From assembly GCA_963787485.1 (NCBI GenBank), contig CAWBDF010000002.1, positions 310,001-374,000 on the forward strand: a DNA stretch of 64,000 nt, in the 5' to 3' direction. A program made the position numbers and the translations under genes. The DNA is from Bog-473 sp963787485. GTDB taxonomy: Bacteria > Actinomycetota > Acidimicrobiia > Acidimicrobiales > RAAP-2. The first letter of the stretch is position 1. The number at the start of each line of letters is the position of its first letter. Below the pieces are notes generated by a model that saw nothing but the letters and a program-made list of their open reading frames with translations, was not told the origin of the DNA and did not search any database. Positions 8,270 through 17,708 of the stretch are shown here, one piece after another.

Positions 8270-11200
8270 GTGACCCTCCCGTTGTCGCCTGCCGGCACCG
8301 ACCCAAGTGATCCGCCACACCCGGACCGCAGTCAATCCCTACATCCGCGCCGGTCCAAAGCCGATACCACCTCCATGGCACCGCGCACCGCGCCCGGCCG
8401 TGCCGCGACGGCACCCCCCTTGGTGGCGTCCGTCCCAGGGGTGTTCCCCGTCTCCGAACCTCTGACGGGCTGCGGCCGCGAGCAGGCCCATCTCGAGAAG
8501 ACGCTGCACGACGCCCGGGGCGGCCGGAGCGCCGTGATCGGAATCCACGGGCTGTCAGGGTCCGGCAAGACACTCCTGGTCGAGACCACGATCGCCGAGG
8601 CGACCGGCTTTACCGTGGTGCGGCTCCCGGGGGACCGAGGCCCCGACCCCGTCGACACGCTCTGGCAGGAGGTCTTCCAGTTCGCCGAGGACGCGGCGCG
8701 CTCCGAAGGAGCCGGGGGCGGAGCGCCCGACGCCACGGCGGACCGCCTCCACGAGCTCATCGTGGCCGCCCTCCGGGCCACGTACGGCCGCGCCTTCAGC
8801 CCAGCTCTCCTGGTCCTCGACGACTGCCGGGCCGAGCACAAGGAGCTGGCCGAGGCGATTGCCCGAACCGTGCTCGACCCCGAGTCTGGGATCGCGGCGG
8901 TGATGGTGCTCACCTGGCGCGACCTCCCCGAGGGGACGACGCTCTCCTTCGACCGGTCCGGGTTCCCGGTGCACGCGCTCCAGCCACTCACCTTGGAACA
9001 GTCGGCCGAGCACCTCGCCCAGCGGATCGGCAAGCTGCCCGACCCGTCGGTGCTGGCCGAGCTGTGGCGCGCCACCGGAGGGAATCCGTCGGCTCTGCTC
9101 TCGACGTGCTCCCAGCTGACCGACGAAGAGCTCGACGGTCTGGTCCCCCTGCCCGATCCGGTGCCCATCGGGTCCGACCTGGCCGAGGCCTTCGGCTCCT
9201 GGGCCGAGTCACTCCAGGGCGACGCCGTCATCGCCCTGACCGTGGCGGCGACGGCATCGATGACTCGTCCCGTGCTCGAGGACGCCCTCGCCCACCTCGA
9301 CCTCAGCCTCGAGGCGCTGCGCCCGGCGACCGAGCTCGGCGCGCTGGCCGTCCTGGGCGACCGGGTCCAGTTCGCGCACCCGCTGTGCCGCGCTGCGGTC
9401 TTCCAACGGTCGTCGGCGTCGTCCGCCCGCGCGGCCCGGGCCGCGGTCGTCCACGCCTTCCGCCGCTCGGGCCAACCCGAGCGGGCCGCGGTGCACGCCG
9501 CGCTCTCGAGCGGGAATCGTGACGACACCGTGGCCACCTTGTGTACCCAGGCGGCACAGAACGCGTCGCAACGCTCGGACCCCGAGACAGCGGCCCGTTA
9601 CGAAATGCTCGGTGCCCAGTTCGCACAGAACCGCCAGCGATCGGCGCAGCACTTGATCCGGGCCGCCGCGCTGTGGCAGGCAGCCGGACGACCCGAACGG
9701 GCCATGGAGTGCATCCGACGCGTGACCCCCGTCACCCCGTCAGAGGCCATTTTGGGCCAGGCCACCTACCGGGCGGCTCGGATCGCGTTCGCGACCGACG
9801 CCTCGGCGGAGACCCCGGCGCAGATGGCCGCCGGAGCTGAGGCGTGCGTGAGCGAGGGACTCGACGACGCCGTGGCGATGCTGGCCGACGCGGCGGCCAG
9901 CGCCATGTTGACCGACCAGGTCGACGAGGCGCTCCAGTACGCGCGTCGCGCCGCGGAGCTGGCCGGCACCGGCACGCGGAACGCCGGGGTGGCGGCTCGG
10001 TCGATCCTCGACGCGGTGGCAAACCTGGCCTCGGCCGAAGGGGTCTCGCCCGAGCAACGCGACACCGTCGTGGGCGTCATGAACGGGGTCGAGCTCTACA
10101 CCGGGTCTCCGCAGCTGGCCTACGTGCTCGGCGCCGCCCACGTGCAGGTGGCGGCTCCGGCGCTGGTCGGGCGCTGGTTCTCCTGGATGCTGGCTTCCTC
10201 GGGGACCGCGCTGAACCGCCCGCTCCCCGCGGTCGTGGCCATGGTGCGGGCCAAGGAGCGGCTCGACGCCGGCGACGTCCACGAGGCAGTGAGCGCGGCG
10301 GAGAACGCGGTGTCGCAGCTCGAAGAGCTGCACGACCGACCGTTGCTGGCCCGGGCCCTGGGCTGGTGCGCCTGGGCGCAGGCCTCCGCGGGTCAGGTCG
10401 GACGAGTGTTCGAGACCGCCACGAAGTTCTTCGCCCTCGAACCGGCGTCCGCCCACACGGCCCGGCTCCAGGTACTGGTCTCGCTGGCCCACTGCGAGCT
10501 CCAACGCGGTCACGTCGACCGCGCCACGGCATGGCTGCGGGCGGTCGAGGACGAGTCCGTGACTCGCGACGGCTACCAGGGGTGTGCTGACTGGCCCTTG
10601 CTGTCAATCTTCCTCCTCTTGTGCCTCTTGGCCGACTACGAGCCGAAACGGATGCACGGTGACACGACGGCCCCGGTCAGCGGGACGGCTGGGCACTGGC
10701 CTCGCATGGTGGCCTGGAGCGAAGCGATGCTCCAGACCGATCCGGCGGCATCGCTGAACCACCTCGAAGAGATCGAGGCGGGTTCACCCCGGGCCCCGAT
10801 GGTCAACGCGGCAGATCAAACTGACCTCGGCGTTGCTGCAGCGCAAGCTCGGCTCGACTGCGGTCGCCGGCTTCAACTTCATGCAGGCGAGCACCGAGTT
10901 CGCACGATGTGGCGCCGAAGGCTGGCAGGCGTTGGCGGCCATGTGCCTGGAGCGCGCCGTGGCGCGTGGCGACGAGGCGCGGCTGCTGCCGGTGGCCGCG
11001 ACGACCAACGGGGCCTCGCCCCTCACGCCCGCCTTCTATGACGAGACGGGGGACGTCACCATCGCAATGGAGTCCGGGCCAGGCCAGGACCCCGGCCACG
11101 CGGCGAGCCCGGCGGCCGACTTCCGGCCCGCCGCCTACGAGGTCCGCCTCCTCGGGCAGTTCTCGGTCCTGCGCAACGGCGAGCCCACCGCCATCCCGCT

Positions 11201-11837
11201 CGGACACGCCGCCCAGGCCCTCAAGGTTGTCGCCTTGTTCCAGCGCATTTCGGTCGACGCCCTGGCCGAGCTCCTCTGGCCCGAAGCCGAGCCGGGCATC
11301 GGCACCCGCAGACTCCGGAACATCCTGTGGAGGATCAAGTCGTCGAGCGGGGACCTCCTCCGGCGCTACGACAACTTCATCTGCCTCGAAGAAGGCGTGG
11401 TCACGGACCTGGCCCGCTTCGAGGAGGCGGCGGCTCACGCCTTCGGCGAGGACGTGCCCCTCGACGAGGCACACGATCGCGCGCGCCAGGCCATCCACTT
11501 CTACGGTGGCGAGCTCCTTCCCTCGGACCGCTACGCCGACTGGACGACCGGACCGAGGGAGAGCGTGACCCAGACGCGCCTGCAGCTGCTCGACCTCATG
11601 CTCACCCACGCCACCGAGGCGGGGAACCGCCAAGAAGCGTTCGCATTGCTCGAGGACCTGATTGACGCCGACCCCTACGAGGAGCGCTACTACATCCAAC
11701 TCGCGACCCTGCATCTCGAAGCGGGCAACCGCAGCCGCATGCGCGTGTCCATCTCGCGCGGCGAGCGCATGCTGGCCGACCTGGGCGTGGCGCCCTCCCG
11801 AGACTTTGTCGATTTTGTCGGCAGCATCCCGCTCTGA
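8270..11837 (+). pseudogene. Large ATPase-TPR-SARP/BTAD transcriptional regulator, split by one frameshift
   Basis: Two overlapping frames make one protein of about 1,188 residues. The first frame, from GTG 8270 (ATG 8375 is possible), has an STAND-type ATPase with Walker A GLSGSGKT at residues 94-101 and LLVLDD as Walker B, then a long TPR-like helical region. Near 10785-10815 the protein-like reading moves to another frame: the first frame becomes Arg-rich nonsense until its stop at 11041, while the second runs QIKLTSALLQRKL and on through a winged-helix domain (VRLLGQFSVLRNGE) and a BTAD domain (ESVTQTRLQLLDLML to the end). BTAD plus winged helix at the C-terminus defines a SARP-like activator. 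It sits directly before the polysaccharide genes and probably controls them. The frameshift may be a sequencing error; translation of a separate short DNA-binding protein from TTG 10833 is the alternative. Confidence 0.75.
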
Positions 11838-13638
11838 TCCGGCGGCCGGCCCCGGGCGCCCGAAGGGCAGCCCGCGGAACGTCGACCAACTCCGGACGTT
11901 GCGCATCGGGCCGGTCGACATCCACGTCACGACGACCGCTGAGGTGCTCAGCCACGTCCGCGCCGCACTTCGGGCTGGGGTGGGGGGTCGGATCGCCACC
12001 CCCAACATCGACCACCTCGAGCGCGCGTCACGTGACCCTGAATGTCGAGAGCTGCTACGCAAGGCCGACCTGCGCGTGGCCGATGGCATGCCCCTGGTGT
12101 GGGCCAGCCGTCTCCTGGGGACACCGCTCCAGGAGCGCATCGCCGGCTCGGACTTGGTGTGGAACCTGGCCGACCTGGCTCGCGACGAGGGGGTGCCCCT
12201 CGTGTTGATCGGCGGCACCGAGGAGTCGGTGCACGACGCCGCAGCGCGGTTGCGCCAGGTCGCACCGGGACTGGAAGTCGTGGCCCACTCTCCCCCCATG
12301 GGTTTCGAGCGCGACCCCGAGGAGATGAAGCGGGTGGAGAAGCTGCTCCTCGCCGAGAACTCAGGCATCGTCCTGTGCGGCCTCGGCTTCCCCAAGCAAG
12401 AGCGGATCGCCGAGTGGTTGCGTGAGGACCATCCGCGCTACTGGTTCCTCGGCTGCGGTGCGGCGATCGACATGGTGGGCGGGTGGTCGTCGCGGGCACC
12501 CCGCTGGCTCCAGCGGATCGGCCTCGAATGGACCTACCGGCTGGCCCAGGAGCCACAACGCCTCTTCGGCCGGTACCTGCGGCGCGATCTTCCCTTCGCG
12601 CTGCGGCTCCTCGGAACCGCCGCCTGGGGCGGCGTGCGGGGCAGGCGACGCCGCGCCGAGGACCGTCGTCCCGTCTTCGTGGCCTGGGGGCTCGTCGGTC
12701 GTCGGGCGCACGAACTCGCCGCCGAGTTGGGCGCCGAGGTGCTCGCCTGCCATCCTCCTGGCTCGGCCGGCCGGCCCGGACCGCTCCGTCGCTACGTGCT
12801 GGGGACGTTCATGACGGCGCGCTACCTGGTGACCGAGCGGCCCACCGCCGTGGTGGTGACCAATCCGCCCATCATCCCCGCGCTCTTGGCCATGGCCTAC
12901 GCGTGGGTCACCGGCGCGCCGTTCGTCGTGGACGACCATCCCGGGGCCTTCGGGGCCATGGGTTACCAGTTGGGCAAGCAGCTCGAACCGCTCCATCGCC
13001 TGGTGGCCCGGAGGGCCGCCGGGTGCCTGGTCACCGACGCCCACTGGGTGGATCTGGTCGACTCGTGGGGAGGGCGCGGGGTCATTCTCCACGAGTCGCC
13101 GGGAACCCTGGAGCCGGCGCCCGACCAAACGTGCGGCGACCCCCCCGAGATCCTCTTCGTGTCCACCTTCGCCCGCGACGAACCGGTGGCCGAAGTGATC
13201 CGTGCCGCCCGGTCGGTCCCCGAACTCCACATCAGGATCACCGGCGATCGGAGCAAGGCTCCCGACGGGGCCGTCCCCGACAACGTCGAGCTGGTCGGCC
13301 TCCTCCCACCGGACGACTACGTCCGGGCCCTCCGCCACTGCGATGTCGTGCTCGCCCTGACGACCGAGCCCACCTCGGCCATGCGGGCCGGATTCGAGGC
13401 GGTGTGGGCCGAGAAGGTGCTCGTGGTCAGCGACTGGCCCCTCTCGCGCGACCTGTTCCCCGCCGCCGTCTGGGTGGACAACTCCGCAGAGGCCATCGCC
13501 GGCGGCCTGCGCCGGGCCGTGACGAACCACGCCGTGTACACCGCCCGGGCCAGCGCCGCCCGGGCCGAGAAGCTGGCCACCTGGGACCAACAGTTGGCCG
13601 AGCTCAGGTCACTGGTGGGACCCGATTCCCAGCGCTGA
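11815..13638 (+). CDS. WecG/TagA glycosyltransferase fused to a GT4-like glycosyltransferase
   Basis: About 607 residues. There is no ATG; TTG 11815 (overlapping the upstream stop by 23 bases) or TTG 11899 are the plausible starts. Residues about 30-240 are a WecG/TagA/CpsF domain, with TPNIDHLERASRD, ADGMPLVWASRLLG and the family signature GFPKQERIAEWL. This family transfers N-acetylmannosamine(uronic acid) or a related sugar to a lipid-linked acceptor. After an Arg-rich linker, residues about 285-600 form a second, GT4-like GT-B domain with DDHPGAFGAMGY, a phosphosugar-binding VSTFARDEPVAEVI segment and a C-terminal GFEAVWAEKVLVVSDW. Fusion of these two in one chain suggests consecutive sugar additions. 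It converges with the GT2 gene, overlapping it by 35 bases. Confidence 0.88.
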   Translation: MSAASRSDPAAGPGRPKGSPRNVDQLRTLRIGPVDIHVTTTAEVLSHVRAALRAGVGGRIATPNIDHLERASRDPECRELLRKADLRVADGMPLVWASRLLGTPLQERIAGSDLVWNLADLARDEGVPLVLIGGTEESVHDAAARLRQVAPGLEVVAHSPPMGFERDPEEMKRVEKLLLAENSGIVLCGLGFPKQERIAEWLREDHPRYWFLGCGAAIDMVGGWSSRAPRWLQRIGLEWTYRLAQEPQRLFGRYLRRDLPFALRLLGTAAWGGVRGRRRRAEDRRPVFVAWGLVGRRAHELAAELGAEVLACHPPGSAGRPGPLRRYVLGTFMTARYLVTERPTAVVVTNPPIIPALLAMAYAWVTGAPFVVDDHPGAFGAMGYQLGKQLEPLHRLVARRAAGCLVTDAHWVDLVDSWGGRGVILHESPGTLEPAPDQTCGDPPEILFVSTFARDEPVAEVIRAARSVPELHIRITGDRSKAPDGAVPDNVELVGLLPPDDYVRALRHCDVVLALTTEPTSAMRAGFEAVWAEKVLVVSDWPLSRDLFPAAVWVDNSAEAIAGGLRRAVTNHAVYTARASAARAEKLATWDQQLAELRSLVGPDSQR

Positions 13639-14680
13639 GGGGACCGACCAGATCCGGCGCCGGCTCCGGCTCGCGCGGCGGCGCGACGCGGGACGCCTCT
13701 CCGGCCTCGGCCTCGCCGTTGGCCCGGCGGTAGCTCTCGACGACGCGCACGCGTCGGGCCAGCTGGGCCAGCCGCGTGGAGGCGGCGGTGAACCCGGCAC
13801 GTTCGATCCCCGCCCCGGCCTGCATCAGGGCGCGGCTCGACCGGCGTGCCCGGTCGCCTCGCCCGAGGAACGACACCACCTGGCGCACCGGCGTCCCGAG
13901 CCCGTCGAGCATCGGGACCGTGCGGGCCGAGTCGAAGCGCTCCCCGTGCTCCTGCTCGAGCAACCAGGCGCTGCGCCCGCGCTCGGTGGCGTCGCGCAGG
14001 AAGGCCTCGTTCGAGCGGTCATGGCGATGGGAGGCGACGAGGCGGCGATCGAAGGTCCCGCGCAGGCCGCCCGCCTGCAGGCGCAGCCCCAGGTCGGTGT
14101 CCGAGTGCCAGAACCCGGCGTACCCGTTCGACGAGATCCCGATCCGGATCAGGTCGTGGCGTCGCACCGAGACGTTCCCCAGCCAGAGCGCGCTGAGGAC
14201 CGTCCGATCTCCCGACTCGAGCTGACGACAGTGCGCGTCGTACTCCGAGGCATACAGTCTCGTGGCCGGTGACGCCCCCCTGTGCATGGCCACGGGCATG
14301 TACCCCATGACCACCAGGTCCTTGACGCCGGCATGGTGTCGAGCATGACCCGTGGCCAGGCCTGGCCCGGCCACGACGTCGTCGTCCATCAACAGCACGA
14401 CCTCCGAGCGGCTCTCGGCGACGCCGAGCTCGAGCGCCCCCAGGTGGCCACGGTGGTCGCTGGCCACGGGACGCAACACCGGGTAGTCGACGCGGAGCTG
14501 TTCGAGAAGCGCCGCCGATCCGTCCACGTCGCCATCGAGCACCACGACCACTTCGCTGACCGCCGGGTCGGCTCCGACGGCCTCGACGAAGCTCCGCAGC
14601 ATGTGACGACGATTTCTCGACGCCACGACGACGGAGACGGTCGGAAGAGCGACGTCGGGCCTCCGCTCGGCCGACGTCAC
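13604..14680 (-). CDS. Family 2 glycosyltransferase
   Basis: About 358 residues from GTG 14680, whose GTGA overlaps the stop of the upstream sugar transferase. The N-terminus PTVSVVVASRNRRHMLRSFV and the DGDVDGS and LLMDDDV motifs are the GT2 nucleotide-sugar and metal (DxD) sites. A WHSDTDLGLRL segment corresponds to the ED/acceptor region. The C-terminal 60 residues are Arg/Glu/Pro-rich and of low complexity. It probably adds a sugar to the lipid-linked repeat unit made by the neighbouring phosphoglycosyltransferase. The gene end overlaps the convergent WecG fusion. Confidence 0.88.
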   Translation of the reverse strand: MTSAERRPDVALPTVSVVVASRNRRHMLRSFVEAVGADPAVSEVVVVLDGDVDGSAALLEQLRVDYPVLRPVASDHRGHLGALELGVAESRSEVVLLMDDDVVAGPGLATGHARHHAGVKDLVVMGYMPVAMHRGASPATRLYASEYDAHCRQLESGDRTVLSALWLGNVSVRRHDLIRIGISSNGYAGFWHSDTDLGLRLQAGGLRGTFDRRLVASHRHDRSNEAFLRDATERGRSAWLLEQEHGERFDSARTVPMLDGLGTPVRQVVSFLGRGDRARRSSRALMQAGAGIERAGFTAASTRLAQLARRVRVVESYRRANGEAEAGEASRVAPPREPEPAPDLVGPLSAGNRVPPVT

Positions 14681-16110
14681 GACGGCGTCGACTCCAGTAC
14701 CAATTTGGCCACACCGTCTCCCCCACCGCGGAGCAGTCGCGACGGCGTCTTGGCCAGAATGCGCAGGTCGCTCCAAAAGGTCCAGGTGTCCACGTAGTAC
14801 GCGTCGAGGCGGATCAGCTCGTGGAGCCCCAGGCTGTGCTGGCCGCACACCTGCCATAGGCCGGTCATGCCCGGCCGCACGTCGAAGCGGCGCTCGGCCT
14901 GACCGGTGAGCGCCCAACATTCCTCGGGGATGAACGGGCGCGGGCCGACGAGGGACATGTGGCCCACCAGGACGTTCCAGAGCTGCGGGAGCTCGTCAAT
15001 TCCCGTCCGCCGCAGGAGACGACCGATCGTGGTGGTGCGTCCCTCGGTCAGGTCGGATTGGAGCAGGCTGCCCGATTCGGCCAGCCGGGCCATGAGGTCG
15101 GCGTCGGACTCCTTGAGCGTCCGGAACTTCACGATGGAGAAGGTCTGGCGCCCCTGGCCGAGCCGCTCCTGGCGGAAGAGGATCGGGCGCCCGCTCGTGC
15201 ACAAGATGCCCAGCGCCGCCGCCAGAAGGAGGGGCGAGACCAGCAGGAGGGCGATCCCGGCCACGACGACGTCGAAGGCCCGCTTGATGCGGTCACGTCG
15301 CACGGGCTCACAACGCTGTTGGAGGGACACCAGCGAGAGTCCCGAGAAGTCCGTGATGCGGGCGCCCCAACCGACCAGCTCGAAGTAGCGCGGGACGAGA
15401 TCGACGGCCACGTGGCCCGGCAGCACCCGGAGGAGAGGCAGCAATTGCTCCGGAAGCATCGACTGCGTGAAGGCGACGATGACCCGGTCGACCTGCTGGC
15501 GGCGGCACAGCTCTGGCAGCTCCTCAATGAACCCGAGCACCGGTGGACCGTCCGGCTCCCCGGTGACCGGAGCGTCGTCGACGAGGCCCAGGACCTCGGC
15601 CCGGCCGGATCGCTCCAGGCGGCTGAGGATGTCCTGTGCCACCAGGCCCGAGCCGACCACGACGACCCGCTCCGCCGTGATGGCCGTGCCGTGCCGGCGC
15701 AGCCCGGCGGCCGCCCGGTAACCCATCATGGCGGCAGCGCTGAGCGTGAGGGCGGTGACGACGCTGAGGGGAGTGACGCGCGTCCGCACCGAGGGCCCCA
15801 GTAAGGCCTCGACCGCCAAGATCCCGCCGGCGACCACCACGACGGTTCGACTGATCTCGACCATGGTCTGCCGGATCCGCCGATGGCCCACGCCGTACAC
15901 ACTGGAGAGCCACAGCGCGGCGATCAGCACCGGCCAGACCAGGCCGATGGAGAGCAGGGGCTGCACGCCCTTTGTCGGGTACAGGGCCGCCGCGCCGATC
16001 ATGACGGTGGAGATCACCGCCAGGGAGGCCAATGCATCGAACCAGGCCACGGGCACGCCCCGCGGGGGACCCTCCACCCTGGCCTCGGCTTGTGTGAGTG
16101 CCCACGTCAT
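14677..16110 (-). CDS. Exopolysaccharide polyprenyl-phosphate glycosylphosphotransferase
   Basis: A 477-residue WbaP/CpsE-like initiating enzyme. Four or five N-terminal membrane segments (residues 20-135) are followed by a Rossmann-like CoA-binding domain (VVVVGSGLVAQDIL) and a C-terminal bacterial sugar transferase domain with a membrane re-entrant helix, RQERLGQGRQTFSIVKFRTL, RTGIDELPQLWNVL, SLVGPRP and RPGMTGLWQV. It transfers a sugar-1-phosphate from UDP-sugar to undecaprenyl phosphate, starting repeat-unit synthesis on the inner membrane leaflet. Its ATG overlaps the stop of a 66-residue upstream gene (ATGA) and its own stop overlaps the GT2 start, so the three genes form one operon. 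Confidence 0.93.
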   Translation of the reverse strand: MTWALTQAEARVEGPPRGVPVAWFDALASLAVISTVMIGAAALYPTKGVQPLLSIGLVWPVLIAALWLSSVYGVGHRRIRQTMVEISRTVVVVAGGILAVEALLGPSVRTRVTPLSVVTALTLSAAAMMGYRAAAGLRRHGTAITAERVVVVGSGLVAQDILSRLERSGRAEVLGLVDDAPVTGEPDGPPVLGFIEELPELCRRQQVDRVIVAFTQSMLPEQLLPLLRVLPGHVAVDLVPRYFELVGWGARITDFSGLSLVSLQQRCEPVRRDRIKRAFDVVVAGIALLLVSPLLLAAALGILCTSGRPILFRQERLGQGRQTFSIVKFRTLKESDADLMARLAESGSLLQSDLTEGRTTTIGRLLRRTGIDELPQLWNVLVGHMSLVGPRPFIPEECWALTGQAERRFDVRPGMTGLWQVCGQHSLGLHELIRLDAYYVDTWTFWSDLRILAKTPSRLLRGGGDGVAKLVLESTPS

Positions 16111-16307
16111 TGGGGATCGCCTTTTCCGACCAGGGCGTCGCGGATTGCCGCACTCTCGTCGTCGATGGTCGACTCCACGAAAGCCTTCAGTTCTTGGAGT
16201 GATTTGACGCCGCTCTTTCTCCCGGACGCGACAGCTTCAACCTCTCCTGCGAAAGCTTCCCGGCCGATACGGTCAGGGTGCACTCGAATGACATAGGACA
16301 CGAGCAT
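16107..16307 (-). CDS. Small conserved-looking protein, first gene of the sugar transferase operon
   Basis: Sixty-six residues from ATG 16307 (MLVSYVIRVHPDRIGREAFA). It follows a pattern seen in many short bacterial proteins: an N-terminal beta strand with YVIRV, then GEVEAVASG, then a SLQELKAFVE helix. Its stop overlaps the next ATG by 4 bases, so it is translationally coupled to the phosphoglycosyltransferase. No enzyme motif is present and I do not know its function. The 243 bp between it and the Wzz gene must hold divergent promoters, though none is a clear consensus. Confidence 0.55.
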   Translation of the reverse strand: MLVSYVIRVHPDRIGREAFAGEVEAVASGRKSGVKSLQELKAFVESTIDDESAAIRDALVGKGDPQ

Positions 16308-16550
16308 CGGCAGCACCGTACAGAGTCGGTGTCCGGCCTCCGTCCCATGAGACGCGCCGCTATCGGGCGCGGTCGTCCCGCCCGGCGCCCGATCCGTCTC
16401 ACAACTCCGTCCCAACATGGGACAGTGCTCACACCACGGTGAGACCTCGAACGCGTAGCCTGGAGTGGTGCTCCCCGAGAAAGAAGCTGGCTCCACCTTG
16501 TCCGTCGGCGCAGCGAACCCGCGTGCCGACCTCGGTGGTGGTCCGATTCC

Positions 16551-17708
16551 ATGAACAGTCCGTTGACTCCGTCGCCACCGAGGGCGACACGTCGAAATTC
16601 CGTGTCGGCCGTCACGCCTGAGGAGCACCTCGAGCTACTGGTCGAACAGGAGCGAGCGGCCGGCACACGATCACCAGCCCGCGTCCGTTGGCGCGCCTGG
16701 CCGCGCAAGCTCCTGCCCGCGTGGTTGCGGCGGCGCGGCTGGCTCCTGGCCATCTCGGTCCTCGTCGGATCCTTCGCCGGACTCATGGTCGGGGCCACCA
16801 CACCGACCTCCTATACGGCAGTGGCCACCCTGGTCGTGCCGACGGGGGCGAGCGGAGGCCAGTCCCAGACCGTCACCGGTAACACCGTGACCGGCCCCCC
16901 GACCCCAGGTGACGCATACGGAGCCCAACAGCTGGCGATCGCCGACGCGGCCGTCATCCGAAGCGACAACGGCCTCTTGACATCGGCCGCGGCCCGGCTG
17001 AACGTGCCCCTCGACACGCTGACCGAGCGCCTCTCGGTCTCGGTGGAGACCGGCACCCCGGTCGTGCTCATCGGTTACACCGCTCCCACCAAGGCGGACG
17101 CCGTCCGCGGGGTCAACGCCATCGGGTCCGCCATCGTCAAGTCCGAGCGGACCAACAACAGCCTCATCCCAACTGGCACGCTCAACGTGGTGCAGCTGGC
17201 CACCTCGGCTTCGGGCCGCGGTCTGTTCGCCAAGTACGGGTTCGAGATCGGCCTCGTGCTCGGCTTGCTGATCGGGTGCATCCTGGTGCTGGTGGCTGAG
17301 CGGGTCGATCCCAGGGCGGACACGTCCACCGACGTCTCACAGGTCTTCCGGGGTTCGGTGGCCTCACTCCCCAGTGAGCTGTCGTTGCTCGAGTTTGGAC
17401 ATGCCGTCCTCAGCTCTTCGGCGGCACGCTCGGGCGTCACCCTGGCTCCACTTCGCTGGTGGGACGTTCCGGCGGCCCATCACATTGAAGAGACTCTCGG
17501 CCACGAGTTCCCCGACCGCCGGGTCGACGTGAGCACCGGCCTCGAAGAAGGGATGGCGCACCGCCTCCGCGACGACTCGGCGGTGGTGCTCATCGTCAGG
17601 TCGGGCGAGCAATTGCGAGCGGTCGGGGATGCCTTGGAGCGGCTTCGGCTCGTCGGGACCGCGCCGCAATGGATCGCTCTCCTCGACCGTGATGACTTCT
17701 ACGATTGA
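16551..17708 (+). CDS. Wzz/CapA-type polysaccharide co-polymerase
   Basis: 385 residues. A cytoplasmic basic N-terminus leads to a first membrane helix (about residues 65-85, GWLLAISVLVGSFAGLMVGA), a Wzz-type extracytoplasmic domain with TSYTAVATLVV and QLAIADAAVIRS, and a second helix (about 226-246). The C-terminal 130 residues resemble the cytoplasmic domain of BY-kinase partners but have no Walker A, so this is probably a chain-length regulator without kinase activity. It heads the forward Wzz-Wzy operon and its end overlaps the wzy start by 17 bases. Confidence 0.82.
   Translation: MNSPLTPSPPRATRRNSVSAVTPEEHLELLVEQERAAGTRSPARVRWRAWPRKLLPAWLRRRGWLLAISVLVGSFAGLMVGATTPTSYTAVATLVVPTGASGGQSQTVTGNTVTGPPTPGDAYGAQQLAIADAAVIRSDNGLLTSAAARLNVPLDTLTERLSVSVETGTPVVLIGYTAPTKADAVRGVNAIGSAIVKSERTNNSLIPTGTLNVVQLATSASGRGLFAKYGFEIGLVLGLLIGCILVLVAERVDPRADTSTDVSQVFRGSVASLPSELSLLEFGHAVLSSSAARSGVTLAPLRWWDVPAAHHIEETLGHEFPDRRVDVSTGLEEGMAHRLRDDSAVVLIVRSGEQLRAVGDALERLRLVGTAPQWIALLDRDDFYD

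Noticed and set aside
13604..14920. Upstream GT2 start at 14920
   Set aside because: The extra 80 residues are Arg/Pro-rich and overlap the sugar transferase gene; GTG 14680 with a 4-bp overlap is the natural start.
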